From the NCBI GenBank assembly GCA_947494645.1, contig CANLVO010000001.1, positions 186,001-250,000 on the forward strand: 64,000 bases of DNA, written 5' to 3'. The first letter of the stretch is position 1. Each line of letters opens with the position of its first letter. The DNA comes from an uncultured Litoreibacter sp. (GTDB lineage: Bacteria; Pseudomonadota; Alphaproteobacteria; Rhodobacterales; Rhodobacteraceae). A model generated the notes under the pieces. It was given only the letters and a program-made list of their open reading frames with translations, was not told the origin of the DNA and did no database searches. A program made the translations under genes and the position numbers. Positions 8,927 to 16,214 of this stretch are shown in pieces.

Positions 8927-9240
8927 AACGCGTCTTTCTGCTGGTGTTCGTTGGGCTGCTGGGCCTGATCATGCTCTACCTCTCCCGGTTCTGGGTCTTT
9001 GATCTTTGGTCCCGCCCCGGACTGTTTGGCTGGGCCGAGCTGAGGCCAAATGGCGGCCTGCTCGCCCGTTGGCTGCGCGGTACGCCCTTCGCCCCGTTCG
9101 AGTTATTGATCTGGGCCGCAGGCGTATTCATGATCCTCACCTATCTGCAGAAGATCGTAGATTACGTCTCACCCCCGCCTGAGACCCCGGCGGCGGATGC
9201 AGATACAACTCCAAAGAAGGACGACGCCCATGACGGATGA
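8923..9240 (+). CDS. Small two-helix membrane protein of the Rieske/ThDP operon
   Basis: A 105-residue protein with two hydrophobic helices (about 4-24 and 63-82), a Trp/Arg-rich segment between them and a Pro/Asp-rich soluble tail. No family was recognised. The ATG overlaps the upstream stop (8923-8926), and its 3' end overlaps the start of the Rieske-ThDP gene by 11 bp. Its conserved-looking place between the membrane part and the soluble enzyme of the operon suggests an anchor or small subunit. Confidence 0.72.
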   Translation: MKRVFLLVFVGLLGLIMLYLSRFWVFDLWSRPGLFGWAELRPNGGLLARWLRGTPFAPFELLIWAAGVFMILTYLQKIVDYVSPPPETPAADADTTPKKDDAHDG

Positions 9241-11209
9241 AGCATTGGACTGGATTAGCGTGGGTCATGTAGACGACCTGCCAGAGGGGCGCGTGAAGAC
9301 CGTTACGGCGCGCACGACATCGATCTGTCTGGTGCATTTCGACGGCCAATGGGCGGCCATGAACAACCATTGCCCGCATCAACGCGGGCCTTTGGGCGAA
9401 GGCTCCATTGAAAAAGGCGTTGATGACAAATGCTGGATCCGCTGCCCATGGCATGGCTGGGACTTTGACCCGCTCACTGGCAAACCTCCCGGTGGGCATG
9501 AAGATACAGGCCAAGACATGTATCCAGTCGATATTCGCGACGGCGAAATCTTTGTGGGTCTTGAAGCAGAGCCACCGCATGAGCGGACCGTGACGGATGT
9601 CATGGTCGACACACTGTCCAACTGGGGCGTGCAGTCGGTCTTTGGCATGGTGGGTCATTCTAACCTTGGCCTATCAGACGCGATCCGGCTGGCGGTTGTA
9701 GACGGCAAGATGCGCTATTTTGGCATTCGTCACGAGGGCGCCGCTGCCTTCGCAGCCTCTGCCTACGGCAAGTTAACCGGAACACCGGCGGCCTGTCTGA
9801 CCATCGCAGGGCCGGGGGCCACGAACCTGCTGACGGGGCTCTGGGACGCCAAGGTTGATCGCGCCCCTGTGCTTGCCCTGACGGGCCAAGTTCAAACGCA
9901 AGTCATGGGCCCCGGCGCGTTTCAGGACATTGATCTTCTCTCGGCCTTTGACGCGGTCACGGCCTTCTCGCAGCCGGTGCTTGGCAGTTCGAACCATGCA
10001 GAGCTGGCCTCCCTTGCCTGCAAGACCGCCATTGTAGAACAGAACGTGGCGCATCTGATCTTCCCTGATGATGTGCAGACCAATCCTTCCGACCAAGAGG
10101 CAGGCGGCCCTGAGGGTCGCATCACGCAAAGCGCGGTCTCGCCCGCGCAAAGCGATGTGGATGAGGCGGCGGCGATGATCAAAGCCGCCAAGCGACCCAT
10201 CATTGTAGTCGGTCATGGTGCCTACCCAATGCGCGGGGATGTCGCGGCTCTGGCCGAGAAACTTGGCACCCCGGTTCTAACCACATTCAAGGCCAAAGGT
10301 CTGATCCCCGACGATCACCCCAATGCAAGTGGAGTGCTGGGCCGGTCCGGCACGCCGATTGCCAGCTGGTTCATGAACGAGGCCGATCTTATCATCGCGC
10401 TGGGTACCAGCTTTTCGAACCATACCGGTATCGAGCGCGGCAAGACGATTATTCAGGTGGATCACGAACGCATGCAGCTCGGCAAGTTCCACCCGGTGAC
10501 TTTGCCCGTTTGGGGCGACGTCGCTGCCTTCTGCGCGGCTCTCACGGAAGCAGACCACAAGAATCCGAAGGCTGTGGATCAAATCTCCGAGCTGGCAGAC
10601 CGTTGGGATATCTGGCGCCGCGAAAAGCAGACACGCCTGCAAGAGAACCTTGGCAAAGGCATCCACTCTTTCGCGATTTTCGAGGCGTTGGGACGGTTGG
10701 TACCGGACAACACCATCTTTGCTGTGGACGTTGGCAACAACACTTATTCCTTTGGCCGTTACCTTGAGACGAAAGGCAGCCAGCGGGTGCTGATGTCGGG
10801 CTATCTGGGCTCCATTGGCTTCGGTCTGCCTGCAGCGATGGGTGCATGGGCAGCAACTCAAGACAAGGATGATTTGAAAGGGTGCAAGGTCGTCTCGATC
10901 TCTGGCGATGGCGGCTTTGGCCAATACCCGATGGAGTTCACCACAGCCGTGAAGTACGGCATGGATATCACCCATATCCTTTTGCATAACGGCGAGCTGG
11001 GCAAAATCTCGAAAGAGCAACGCTCGGGTGAGTGGCCCGTTTGGGAGACCAACTTACAAAACCCTGGCTTCGCCGCCTTCGCACGACTGTGCGGCGGGCA
11101 CGGCGTGAAGGTCACTGAGGCGTCAGAGATTGAGGCCGCGATCAAAGAGGCCCTGGATCACAAAGGCCCCGCTTTGGTGGAAATCATGACCGACGCGGAC
11201 TTGGTCTAA
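9230..11209 (+). CDS. Rieske [2Fe-2S] domain fused to a ThDP-dependent enzyme (acetolactate synthase/pyruvate oxidase-like)
   Basis: A 659-residue protein starting at MTDEALDWIS. Residues about 1-115 are a Rieske ferredoxin domain with CPH at 48-50 and CPWH at 72-75. From about 118 on it is a complete ThDP enzyme: the N-terminal Pyr domain has RHEGAAAFAASAYG with the cofactor-activating Glu169; a central domain (about 305-440) resembles the nucleotide-binding-like domain of this family; and the C-terminal PP domain has GDGGFG at 559-564 and Asn587 for Mg-ThDP. Such enzymes cleave or join C-C bonds next to a keto group. A Rieske cluster fused in front is not the standard architecture and suggests an oxidative, electron-releasing reaction. 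It overlaps the previous gene by 11 bp, and the isochorismatase-like gene follows 17 bp later. Confidence 0.87.
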   Translation: MTDEALDWISVGHVDDLPEGRVKTVTARTTSICLVHFDGQWAAMNNHCPHQRGPLGEGSIEKGVDDKCWIRCPWHGWDFDPLTGKPPGGHEDTGQDMYPVDIRDGEIFVGLEAEPPHERTVTDVMVDTLSNWGVQSVFGMVGHSNLGLSDAIRLAVVDGKMRYFGIRHEGAAAFAASAYGKLTGTPAACLTIAGPGATNLLTGLWDAKVDRAPVLALTGQVQTQVMGPGAFQDIDLLSAFDAVTAFSQPVLGSSNHAELASLACKTAIVEQNVAHLIFPDDVQTNPSDQEAGGPEGRITQSAVSPAQSDVDEAAAMIKAAKRPIIVVGHGAYPMRGDVAALAEKLGTPVLTTFKAKGLIPDDHPNASGVLGRSGTPIASWFMNEADLIIALGTSFSNHTGIERGKTIIQVDHERMQLGKFHPVTLPVWGDVAAFCAALTEADHKNPKAVDQISELADRWDIWRREKQTRLQENLGKGIHSFAIFEALGRLVPDNTIFAVDVGNNTYSFGRYLETKGSQRVLMSGYLGSIGFGLPAAMGAWAATQDKDDLKGCKVVSISGDGGFGQYPMEFTTAVKYGMDITHILLHNGELGKISKEQRSGEWPVWETNLQNPGFAAFARLCGGHGVKVTEASEIEAAIKEALDHKGPALVEIMTDADLV

Positions 11210-11226
11210 CTGTCATAGGGGGGAAT

Positions 11227-11844
11227 ATGGCAGAACAACCGTTCCTTGTCGGCCAGCCTGTGCTGCTGGTTATCGACATTCAGGCCAGCACCTTCATTGA
11301 CGACAGCACGGAACGCTCCATCCCCAACATGCCTGGCTATCGCAGCCGGATGGAAAAAGCCTGCGCGCTGGTCGCCCATGCGCGCGCCACCGACGTTCCT
11401 GTCATTTTCATGCAAGAGGCCCATCGCCCTGACCTGATCGACTTTGGGCGCGAGCTGGACGGTTCGGAAACGGTACACTGTCTCGAAGGTGATCCGCGCA
11501 CCGAACTGGCGGTGGAGCAACTGCAAATTACAGATGTGGATTACACCATAAAGAAGCGCCGCTACTCGTGTTTCTTCGGCACTGATTTGGAGATTCTGCT
11601 GAAAGGTCTGAAAGCCGAGACACTGGTGCTGGTCGGCGGTCTCACGGATGTCTGTGTACATTATACTTTCGCAGACGGGCACCAGATGGATTACTATTGC
11701 AGGGTTGTCGAGGACTGTGTCGGCGGCTCGACTGACGCGGCGCATGAGGCCTCTCTAGCAGCGATGGAATACCTGCAAACAGGCGCGAGACGCTCGTTTG
11801 ATGAGACTTGCGCCGCATTCTCAGCATTGGAGCACAACGCATGA
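11227..11844 (+). CDS. Isochorismatase-like cysteine hydrolase
   Basis: A 205-residue protein with the catalytic triad of the family: Asp17 in VIDIQ, a Lys (109/110) in IKKRRYSCF, and the nucleophile Cys143 in GLTDVCVHYT. The family includes nicotinamidases, N-carbamoylsarcosine amidases, biuret hydrolase and isochorismatases; most of them hydrolyse an amide or ureido bond. The substrate cannot be deduced. The start has a purine-rich AGGGGGGA six bases upstream. The stop overlaps the BKACE start (ATGA, 11841-11844). Confidence 0.86.
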   Translation: MAEQPFLVGQPVLLVIDIQASTFIDDSTERSIPNMPGYRSRMEKACALVAHARATDVPVIFMQEAHRPDLIDFGRELDGSETVHCLEGDPRTELAVEQLQITDVDYTIKKRRYSCFFGTDLEILLKGLKAETLVLVGGLTDVCVHYTFADGHQMDYYCRVVEDCVGGSTDAAHEASLAAMEYLQTGARRSFDETCAAFSALEHNA

Positions 11845-12773
11845 GCAAACCCGTCATTATTACCTGCGCGCCAACGGGCGGTATTCATACGCCCACCATG
11901 TCGCCGCATCTGCCGATCACACCTGCCGAGATTGCGACCGCGAGCATCGAGGCGGCGGAGGCAGGAGCGTCGATCATCCACCTTCATGCCCGTGATCCCG
12001 AGACCGGCAAACCCGACCCAAGACCCGAGACCTTCCAGCAATTTTTGCCGGTGATCAAACAGGCCACGGATGCGGTGGTGAATGTCTCGACAGGCGCCGG
12101 GCTGGGTATGAGCATGGACGAGCGCCTGCTTGCCGCGACGACCGCAAGCCCGGAAATGGCGTCACTCAACATGGGTTCAATGAACTTCGGAATATTCCCG
12201 CTTCTGGAAAAATACGACGACTGGAAATTCGACTGGGAACCAGAATTCTTGGGAATGACCAAGGACTTCATCTTCCCCAACACCTTTGCCACCATCGAAT
12301 ACGCCCTAAAGAATTTGGGCGAGGCGCATGGTACAAAGTTTGAATTCGAGTGCTACGATTTAGGCCATCTCTACAACGTCAAATGGTTCGTCGAGAAAGG
12401 GCTGATCAAGCCTCCGTTTTTCATTCAGTTCGTTCTTGGCATCCTGGGCGGGGCCGGGGCCGAACTGGAAAACCTGCAGCACCTCAACCGTATGGCGGAC
12501 AAACTCTTCGGGTCTGAAAACTACGAGTGGTCAGTGCTAGGCGCGGGCAAGGCTCAAATGCCAATGGCAACGCAGGCGGCTTTGCTGGGGGGCAATTTGC
12601 GTGTCGGGTTGGAGGACAGCTTGTTCATTGGTAAAGGCGAGCTGGCCACGTCAAATGCGCAACAGGTTCGCAAGGTCCGTACGATCGTCGAGAGCCTCGG
12701 TCTTGAGGTTGCAACCCCAGCGCAGGCGCGTGAAAGGCTCGCCTTGAAAGGCGGCGATCAAGTCGGGTTCTAA
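11841..12773 (+). CDS. Beta-keto acid cleavage enzyme (BKACE, formerly DUF849)
   Basis: A 310-residue protein starting at MSKPVIITCAPTGG. HLHARDP (His47, His49) provides the zinc ligands of the BKACE family, and NVSTGAG, SLNMGSMNF and FECYDLGHL are further family motifs. BKACEs transfer an acyl unit between a beta-keto acid and acetyl-CoA, giving acetoacetate and an acyl-CoA; the founding member (Kce) works in lysine fermentation, and others act in carnitine and less understood pathways. It is the last gene of the operon and converges on trmD with 4 bp of overlap at the stops. Specificity is open. Confidence 0.88.
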   Translation: MSKPVIITCAPTGGIHTPTMSPHLPITPAEIATASIEAAEAGASIIHLHARDPETGKPDPRPETFQQFLPVIKQATDAVVNVSTGAGLGMSMDERLLAATTASPEMASLNMGSMNFGIFPLLEKYDDWKFDWEPEFLGMTKDFIFPNTFATIEYALKNLGEAHGTKFEFECYDLGHLYNVKWFVEKGLIKPPFFIQFVLGILGGAGAELENLQHLNRMADKLFGSENYEWSVLGAGKAQMPMATQAALLGGNLRVGLEDSLFIGKGELATSNAQQVRKVRTIVESLGLEVATPAQARERLALKGGDQVGF

Positions 12774-13570
12774 TCGTCCTTAGAGGCTTTCCAAAGATCG
12801 GGCCGTCGCTCTTTGGTGAGCGCTTCTGACATGTCCTGCCGCCATTTCTCCACCTTGCCGTGATCGCCCGATGTCAGAACTTCCGGCACGCCCATTCCGC
12901 GCCACTCAGCGGGGCGGGTGTAATGGGGATGCTCCAGTAACCCATTGGAAAAGCTTTCTTCTTCGGTGCTTTCTGCATTGCCTAAAACGTCGGGTCGCAG
13001 GCGTACGGTCGCGTCGATCATCGCTTGCGCGGCGATCTCTCCGCCGGTCAACACGAAATCGCCAAGCGACACTTCTTCGATTTCATAATGATCCAGCACC
13101 CGCTGGTCGACGCCTTCAAAGCGGCCGCATAGCAGGGTGATCCCTTCTGCCTTCGCCCAATCCCGTGCCTTGACCTGAGTGAAAGGCGCACCGCGTGGGG
13201 ACAAGTAAACCAACGGCCATTTCTTGCGATCAGACGGCGTGCCCCGCATGGCCTGATCCAGCGCCTTTGACAGCACATCCGCGCGCAGCACCATGCCCGC
13301 GCCGCCGCCATAAGGCGTGTCATCCACATTGCGATGCTTGCCCTCCCCAAAAGGGCGCAGATCAATCGGCTCGATGCTCCACAACCCGTCTTGCAGAGCT
13401 TTTCCGGTGAGCGATGCCCCCAGAACGCCAGGAAAGGTTTCCGGGAACAGCGTGATGACACGTGCGGTCCACGCGCCGACATAGCGTTGTGGGCCGTCCA
13501 TCAGGTCGCGCGGTTTCAGCGAGGCAGAGATCGATTTGCGACCATGCGAGAGGGAGGGTTTCTGAGCCAT
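12770..13570 (-). CDS. trmD: tRNA (guanine37-N1)-methyltransferase
   Basis: A 266-residue TrmD that methylates G37 next to the anticodon and prevents frameshifting. Motifs include ARVITLFPETFPG, DTPYGGGAGMV, YLSPRGAPF, LLCGRFEGVDQRV, SLGDFVLTGGE and LLEHPHYTRP; the trefoil-knot SAM site is complete. There is a basic N-terminal extension of about 34 residues before the usual start, which I keep because its GRKSISASLKPRDLM sequence resembles what I recall from related proteins. It is the last gene of the ffh-rpsP-rimM-trmD run. rplS, which commonly follows trmD, is absent; instead a convergent accessory gene ends here. Confidence 0.95.
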   Translation of the reverse strand: MAQKPSLSHGRKSISASLKPRDLMDGPQRYVGAWTARVITLFPETFPGVLGASLTGKALQDGLWSIEPIDLRPFGEGKHRNVDDTPYGGGAGMVLRADVLSKALDQAMRGTPSDRKKWPLVYLSPRGAPFTQVKARDWAKAEGITLLCGRFEGVDQRVLDHYEIEEVSLGDFVLTGGEIAAQAMIDATVRLRPDVLGNAESTEEESFSNGLLEHPHYTRPAEWRGMGVPEVLTSGDHGKVEKWRQDMSEALTKERRPDLWKASKDD

Positions 13571-13579
13571 GACCTCGCG

Positions 13580-14062
13580 TTACTGCGTCCGGCGCGGCTT
13601 TGCAATTGGTCTGGTGTCTCGCACCCGTAGCACCTTGGCCACGATCTGGTGCATCCCGTCCGCCCCACCCGACAGAAGCAAGCTGGTCAATACGATATCA
13701 ACAATGTCAAAGCTGACAGCTTGCAAGGCAGCAGTGGGCGGGGTTTCGACCATTTGGGCCAAAAGCCGGACGCCAACGACAGAGACCGCAACGCTCAGCG
13801 CCATGCTGGCGATCATCGCCGCGCGACGTTTTTCAGCGCGGGTACCGTCCTCTTTGTCCTTCGGGTCGAACCTGTTGGACAAATAGATTTCCACCGCACG
13901 TTCGATCGCCAATGCGATAAGCAACAGGCTGGCAAGCTTTGCGCCCATGTCAGAGACTTTGGTCCCGGTGAGCGCAATAGCAGAAAACTCTGCATGCGCC
14001 GTCGCGACAAGGGCGACGGCGATCAACAAGAACAGAGTTGGAAGTCGGTCAAAAAAAGGCAT
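13580..14062 (-). CDS. Membrane protein of unknown function in the rimM-trmD interval
   Basis: A 160-residue protein with about four hydrophobic segments (residues 7-24, 40-60, 83-105 and 118-134) and a charged loop rich in Lys/Arg/Asp/Glu (FDPKDKEDGTRAEKRRAA) after the second. It has a basic Arg/Pro tail. I do not recognise the family. It lies 9 bp from trmD and 57 bp after rimM, on the same strand, so it is probably co-transcribed with them, although its function in translation is doubtful. Confidence 0.72.
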   Translation of the reverse strand: MPFFDRLPTLFLLIAVALVATAHAEFSAIALTGTKVSDMGAKLASLLLIALAIERAVEIYLSNRFDPKDKEDGTRAEKRRAAMIASMALSVAVSVVGVRLLAQMVETPPTAALQAVSFDIVDIVLTSLLLSGGADGMHQIVAKVLRVRDTRPIAKPRRTQ

Positions 14063-14119
14063 GAGGTATCCGTTGCAAGCGCAGCACAGATACCACCAAC
14101 AGGCAGCGTGTTCCCGAAT

Positions 14120-14626
14120 TTACGAGGCAGCGTCCTCAGGCGGGTTCACGATCACCCGGCCTGCCGACAGGTCGATAGTTGGTACGACCTCCCGGGTGAA
14201 GGGCAGCAGCAGGGCGGATTTCAACGCGTGGCCCCGAATATCCAGAATATCGCCGGCACCGTGATCCTGGATGTCCGCTATCTTGCCCAAAGCGGTTCCG
14301 CCCGTGTCCAGCACCTCAAGGCCGATCAGGTCAGCATAGTAATATTCGTCATCAGGCAGGGCAGGCAAAAGGGCACGGTCGGCGTAGAGTTTCACCCCCC
14401 GCAATGCATCCGCCTCATCCTTGAAACGAATGCCTGAAAGCCGCGCCGCAAAGCCATTCTTGATGCTGCGGTTGATCTTGACGGAATATTCGACGCCAGC
14501 TTCCGTGTATAGAGGGGAGTAGTTGGCGATGTCTTCCGGCATCGCGCAAAAGCTCTTGAGGCGCACCTCACCTTTGACCCCAAAGGACCCGGCGATCACG
14601 CCCACGACGATCTTTTCTTTGCTCAT
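14120..14626 (-). CDS. rimM: Ribosome maturation factor RimM
   Basis: A 168-residue RimM, the assembly factor for the 30S head that binds S19. The N-terminal domain starts VGVIAGSFGVKGEVRLKSF; the PRC-barrel domain follows with DEYYYADLIGLEV, GKIADIQDHGAGDILDI and LLPFTREVVPTIDLSAGRV. Length and order are standard. It lies 60 bp after rpsP with a strong hairpin (14648-14678) between them. Confidence 0.95.
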   Translation of the reverse strand: MSKEKIVVGVIAGSFGVKGEVRLKSFCAMPEDIANYSPLYTEAGVEYSVKINRSIKNGFAARLSGIRFKDEADALRGVKLYADRALLPALPDDEYYYADLIGLEVLDTGGTALGKIADIQDHGAGDILDIRGHALKSALLLPFTREVVPTIDLSAGRVIVNPPEDAAS

Positions 14627-14647
14627 CTTGTGACCCTCAAAAGGGTG

Positions 14648-14678
14648 AGATGCGGCGCAGTTGTTCCGCGCCGCATCT
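14648..14678 (-). other. Intercistronic hairpin between rpsP and rimM
   Basis: A perfect 11-bp inverted repeat (AGATGCGGCGC at 14648-14658, GCGCCGCATCT at 14668-14678) with a 9-base loop. No T-run follows directly on either strand; on the minus strand CACCCTTTTG follows. It could be a weak terminator or attenuator, or an RNA 3'-end stabiliser that sets rpsP above rimM-trmD. Confidence 0.7.
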
Positions 14679-14686
14679 GTTGCTGA

Positions 14687-15157
14687 TTACTCAGCTTTTT
14701 CTTCTGCAGCAGCCTCTTCGGCAGGTGCGTCTTCAGCCGGGGCTTCTTCTGCTGGAGCGTCCTCAACCGGAGCCTCTTCAGCAGGTGCAGCTGCAGCTTC
14801 TTCAGCGGCTTCCTTGGCAGCCTGTGCCTTCGCCGCTTTCTCCTCAACGCGGTCTTGGGCTTTTTTGCCGGGCTCGCCTTTTTTGAGGTTGGCGCGCTCT
14901 TTTTTCTCAAGGACGCCAGCGGCTTCGAGGAAGCGGGAAACGCGGTCAGTGGGTTGGGCGCCTTCACCGAGCCAGTATTGCACGCGCTCCATGTTGAGCT
15001 TCACGCGATCTTCGCTGTCTTTTGGCAGCAGCGGGTTATAGGTGCCCAGTTTTTCGACGTAACGGCCGTCACGTGGCATACGCGAGTCGGATGCGACAAC
15101 GCGGTAGAAGGGGCGCTTTTTGGACCCACCACGGGCCAGACGGATTTTCATTGCCAT
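14687..15157 (-). CDS. rpsP: 30S ribosomal protein S16 with long Ala/Glu/Pro tail
   Basis: The first 80 or so residues are a normal S16: [38 protein letters not shown], and a segment with [14 protein letters not shown]. After a Lys-rich linker the protein carries a tail of about 55 residues made of Ala, Glu, Pro and Asp, in part as imperfect [15 protein letters not shown] repeats, giving 156 residues against 80-120 in most bacteria. Alphaproteobacterial S16 often has such tails; the function is unknown. It is transcribed after the chorismate mutase gene (44-bp gap) and before rimM. Confidence 0.95.
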   Translation of the reverse strand: MAMKIRLARGGSKKRPFYRVVASDSRMPRDGRYVEKLGTYNPLLPKDSEDRVKLNMERVQYWLGEGAQPTDRVSRFLEAAGVLEKKERANLKKGEPGKKAQDRVEEKAAKAQAAKEAAEEAAAAPAEEAPVEDAPAEEAPAEDAPAEEAAAEEKAE

Positions 15158-15201
15158 TGTGTAGTTCTCCTTAGGATGGCTTGACCGGTAACGACCGGAA
15201 A

Positions 15202-15495
15202 TTATTGAAACTTCTTATGGTTCTGGATGACTTCGCGAATGATGAAATTCAGGAAGGATTTGGCGAATTCGGGGTCGAGATCAGCGCGTTTTGCGAGGTC
15301 CTCGAGACGTTCGATTTGACTGGTCTCACGGGTTGGGTCGCTGGCCGGAAGGTCATGCTCAGCCTTCAGTTTCCCGACGGCCTGGGTGTGCTTGAAGCGT
15401 TCGCCCAAAGTGTAGACGAGGATCGCGTCGAGGCGGTCGATGGAGGCGCGATGGTCTTTCAGAACCTCCGCCGCGCGGGTGACGGGATCGGTCAT
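15202..15495 (-). CDS. Chorismate mutase (AroQ class)
   Basis: A 97-residue AroQ-type chorismate mutase, which turns chorismate to prephenate for Phe/Tyr synthesis. The start at [10 protein letters not shown] is chosen because sequence upstream in the same frame lies over the GNAT gene and is not family-like. Active-site residues expected of AroQ are present: Arg in ASIDRLD, Arg in LGERF, Lys in VGKLKAEH, Asp/Arg/Glu in SDPTRE and Gln in REVIQNHKK. It sits between the GNAT gene and rpsP, as in many Rhodobacterales. Confidence 0.9.
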   Translation of the reverse strand: MTDPVTRAAEVLKDHRASIDRLDAILVYTLGERFKHTQAVGKLKAEHDLPASDPTRETSQIERLEDLAKRADLDPEFAKSFLNFIIREVIQNHKKFQ

Positions 15496-15513
15496 TTTAT
15501 CCTCCAAAACGGC

Positions 15514-15546
15514 GTACACACTCCGTACACACCCCGTACACAGGCC
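15514..15546. repeat. Three tandem copies of an 11-bp unit
   Basis: Three head-to-tail 11-mers, GTACACACTCC, GTACACACCCC and GTACACAGGCC, lie in the 64-bp gap between the GNAT and chorismate mutase genes, immediately upstream of the latter. They may be an operator or just a local slippage array. Confidence 0.75.
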
Positions 15547-15559
15547 GTCGTGACACAGA

Positions 15560-16090
15560 TCATGTTGCGGCCTCTGGCTTGGGGTGGCGATAGACGAGGT
15601 CATCTTCATGCGGACCGGAGGCTTGCCGGTCAAGGACAGCGCCCAGACGTTCCGCCAAACGGATCGAGCGGGTGTTGTCGCCATCGATATAGCTGACGGC
15701 GGTGTCCCAGCCGAGCGTGCGGAACGCAAAATCGCGTGCGGCAGAGGCGGCCTCAAACATGATGCCTGTGCCTTCGATATCTTCGTCCCAGCAGGTCCAA
15801 CCGAGTTCCTTTTCGGGCCAGCTGGCGGGATACCACGGGCCGGTCAAACCCAGAGCCGCGTCGGAGCCCTTGCGGGTGATGATGAAAGACCCGAAGCCAC
15901 GCAGCACCCACATGCCGGTCGCATCTGCGAGGATGCGCCATGCGGAACGCTCATCCTCGACCGGGCCGCCGACAAATGCGGCGCGTTCTGATGCGAAGAA
16001 GGCGCGCAGCGCGGGAAAGTCCTCCGCCTTGGGGGTGCGCAGGATCAGGCGCTCTGTCTCAAGCGTTGGGGCGGTGAAACTGACGGTCAT
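15560..16090 (-). CDS. GNAT-family N-acetyltransferase (RimJ/RimL type)
   Basis: A 176-residue acetyltransferase of the Acetyltransf_3 group: LETERLILRTPKAEDFPAL at the N-terminus, ELGWTCWDEDIEGTGIMFEA in the core, and SYIDGDNTRSIRLAERLGA as the C-terminal acetyl-CoA-binding motif. The usual R/Q-x-x-G-x-A loop is altered to IEGTGIMFEA. The acceptor is unknown; relatives modify ribosomal proteins, antibiotics or amino acids. It lies between ffh (124-bp gap) and chorismate mutase on the same strand. Confidence 0.86.
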   Translation of the reverse strand: MTVSFTAPTLETERLILRTPKAEDFPALRAFFASERAAFVGGPVEDERSAWRILADATGMWVLRGFGSFIITRKGSDAALGLTGPWYPASWPEKELGWTCWDEDIEGTGIMFEAASAARDFAFRTLGWDTAVSYIDGDNTRSIRLAERLGAVLDRQASGPHEDDLVYRHPKPEAAT

Positions 16091-16214
16091 GACGTGACCT
16101 GATTGCCGTGCTGCCGCACGATTTTAGATCTGCCAGTGGCCTGTGATCGCGCTGCTGCTGGCCGCATGCCGTTTGCGCGGTTGGGATATGCATATTTGAG
16201 GAAGAAAGACGCCA

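Noticed and set aside
13649-14437. 262-codon plus-strand frame
   Set aside because: Covers rimM and the membrane gene in antisense; rimM motifs are clear.
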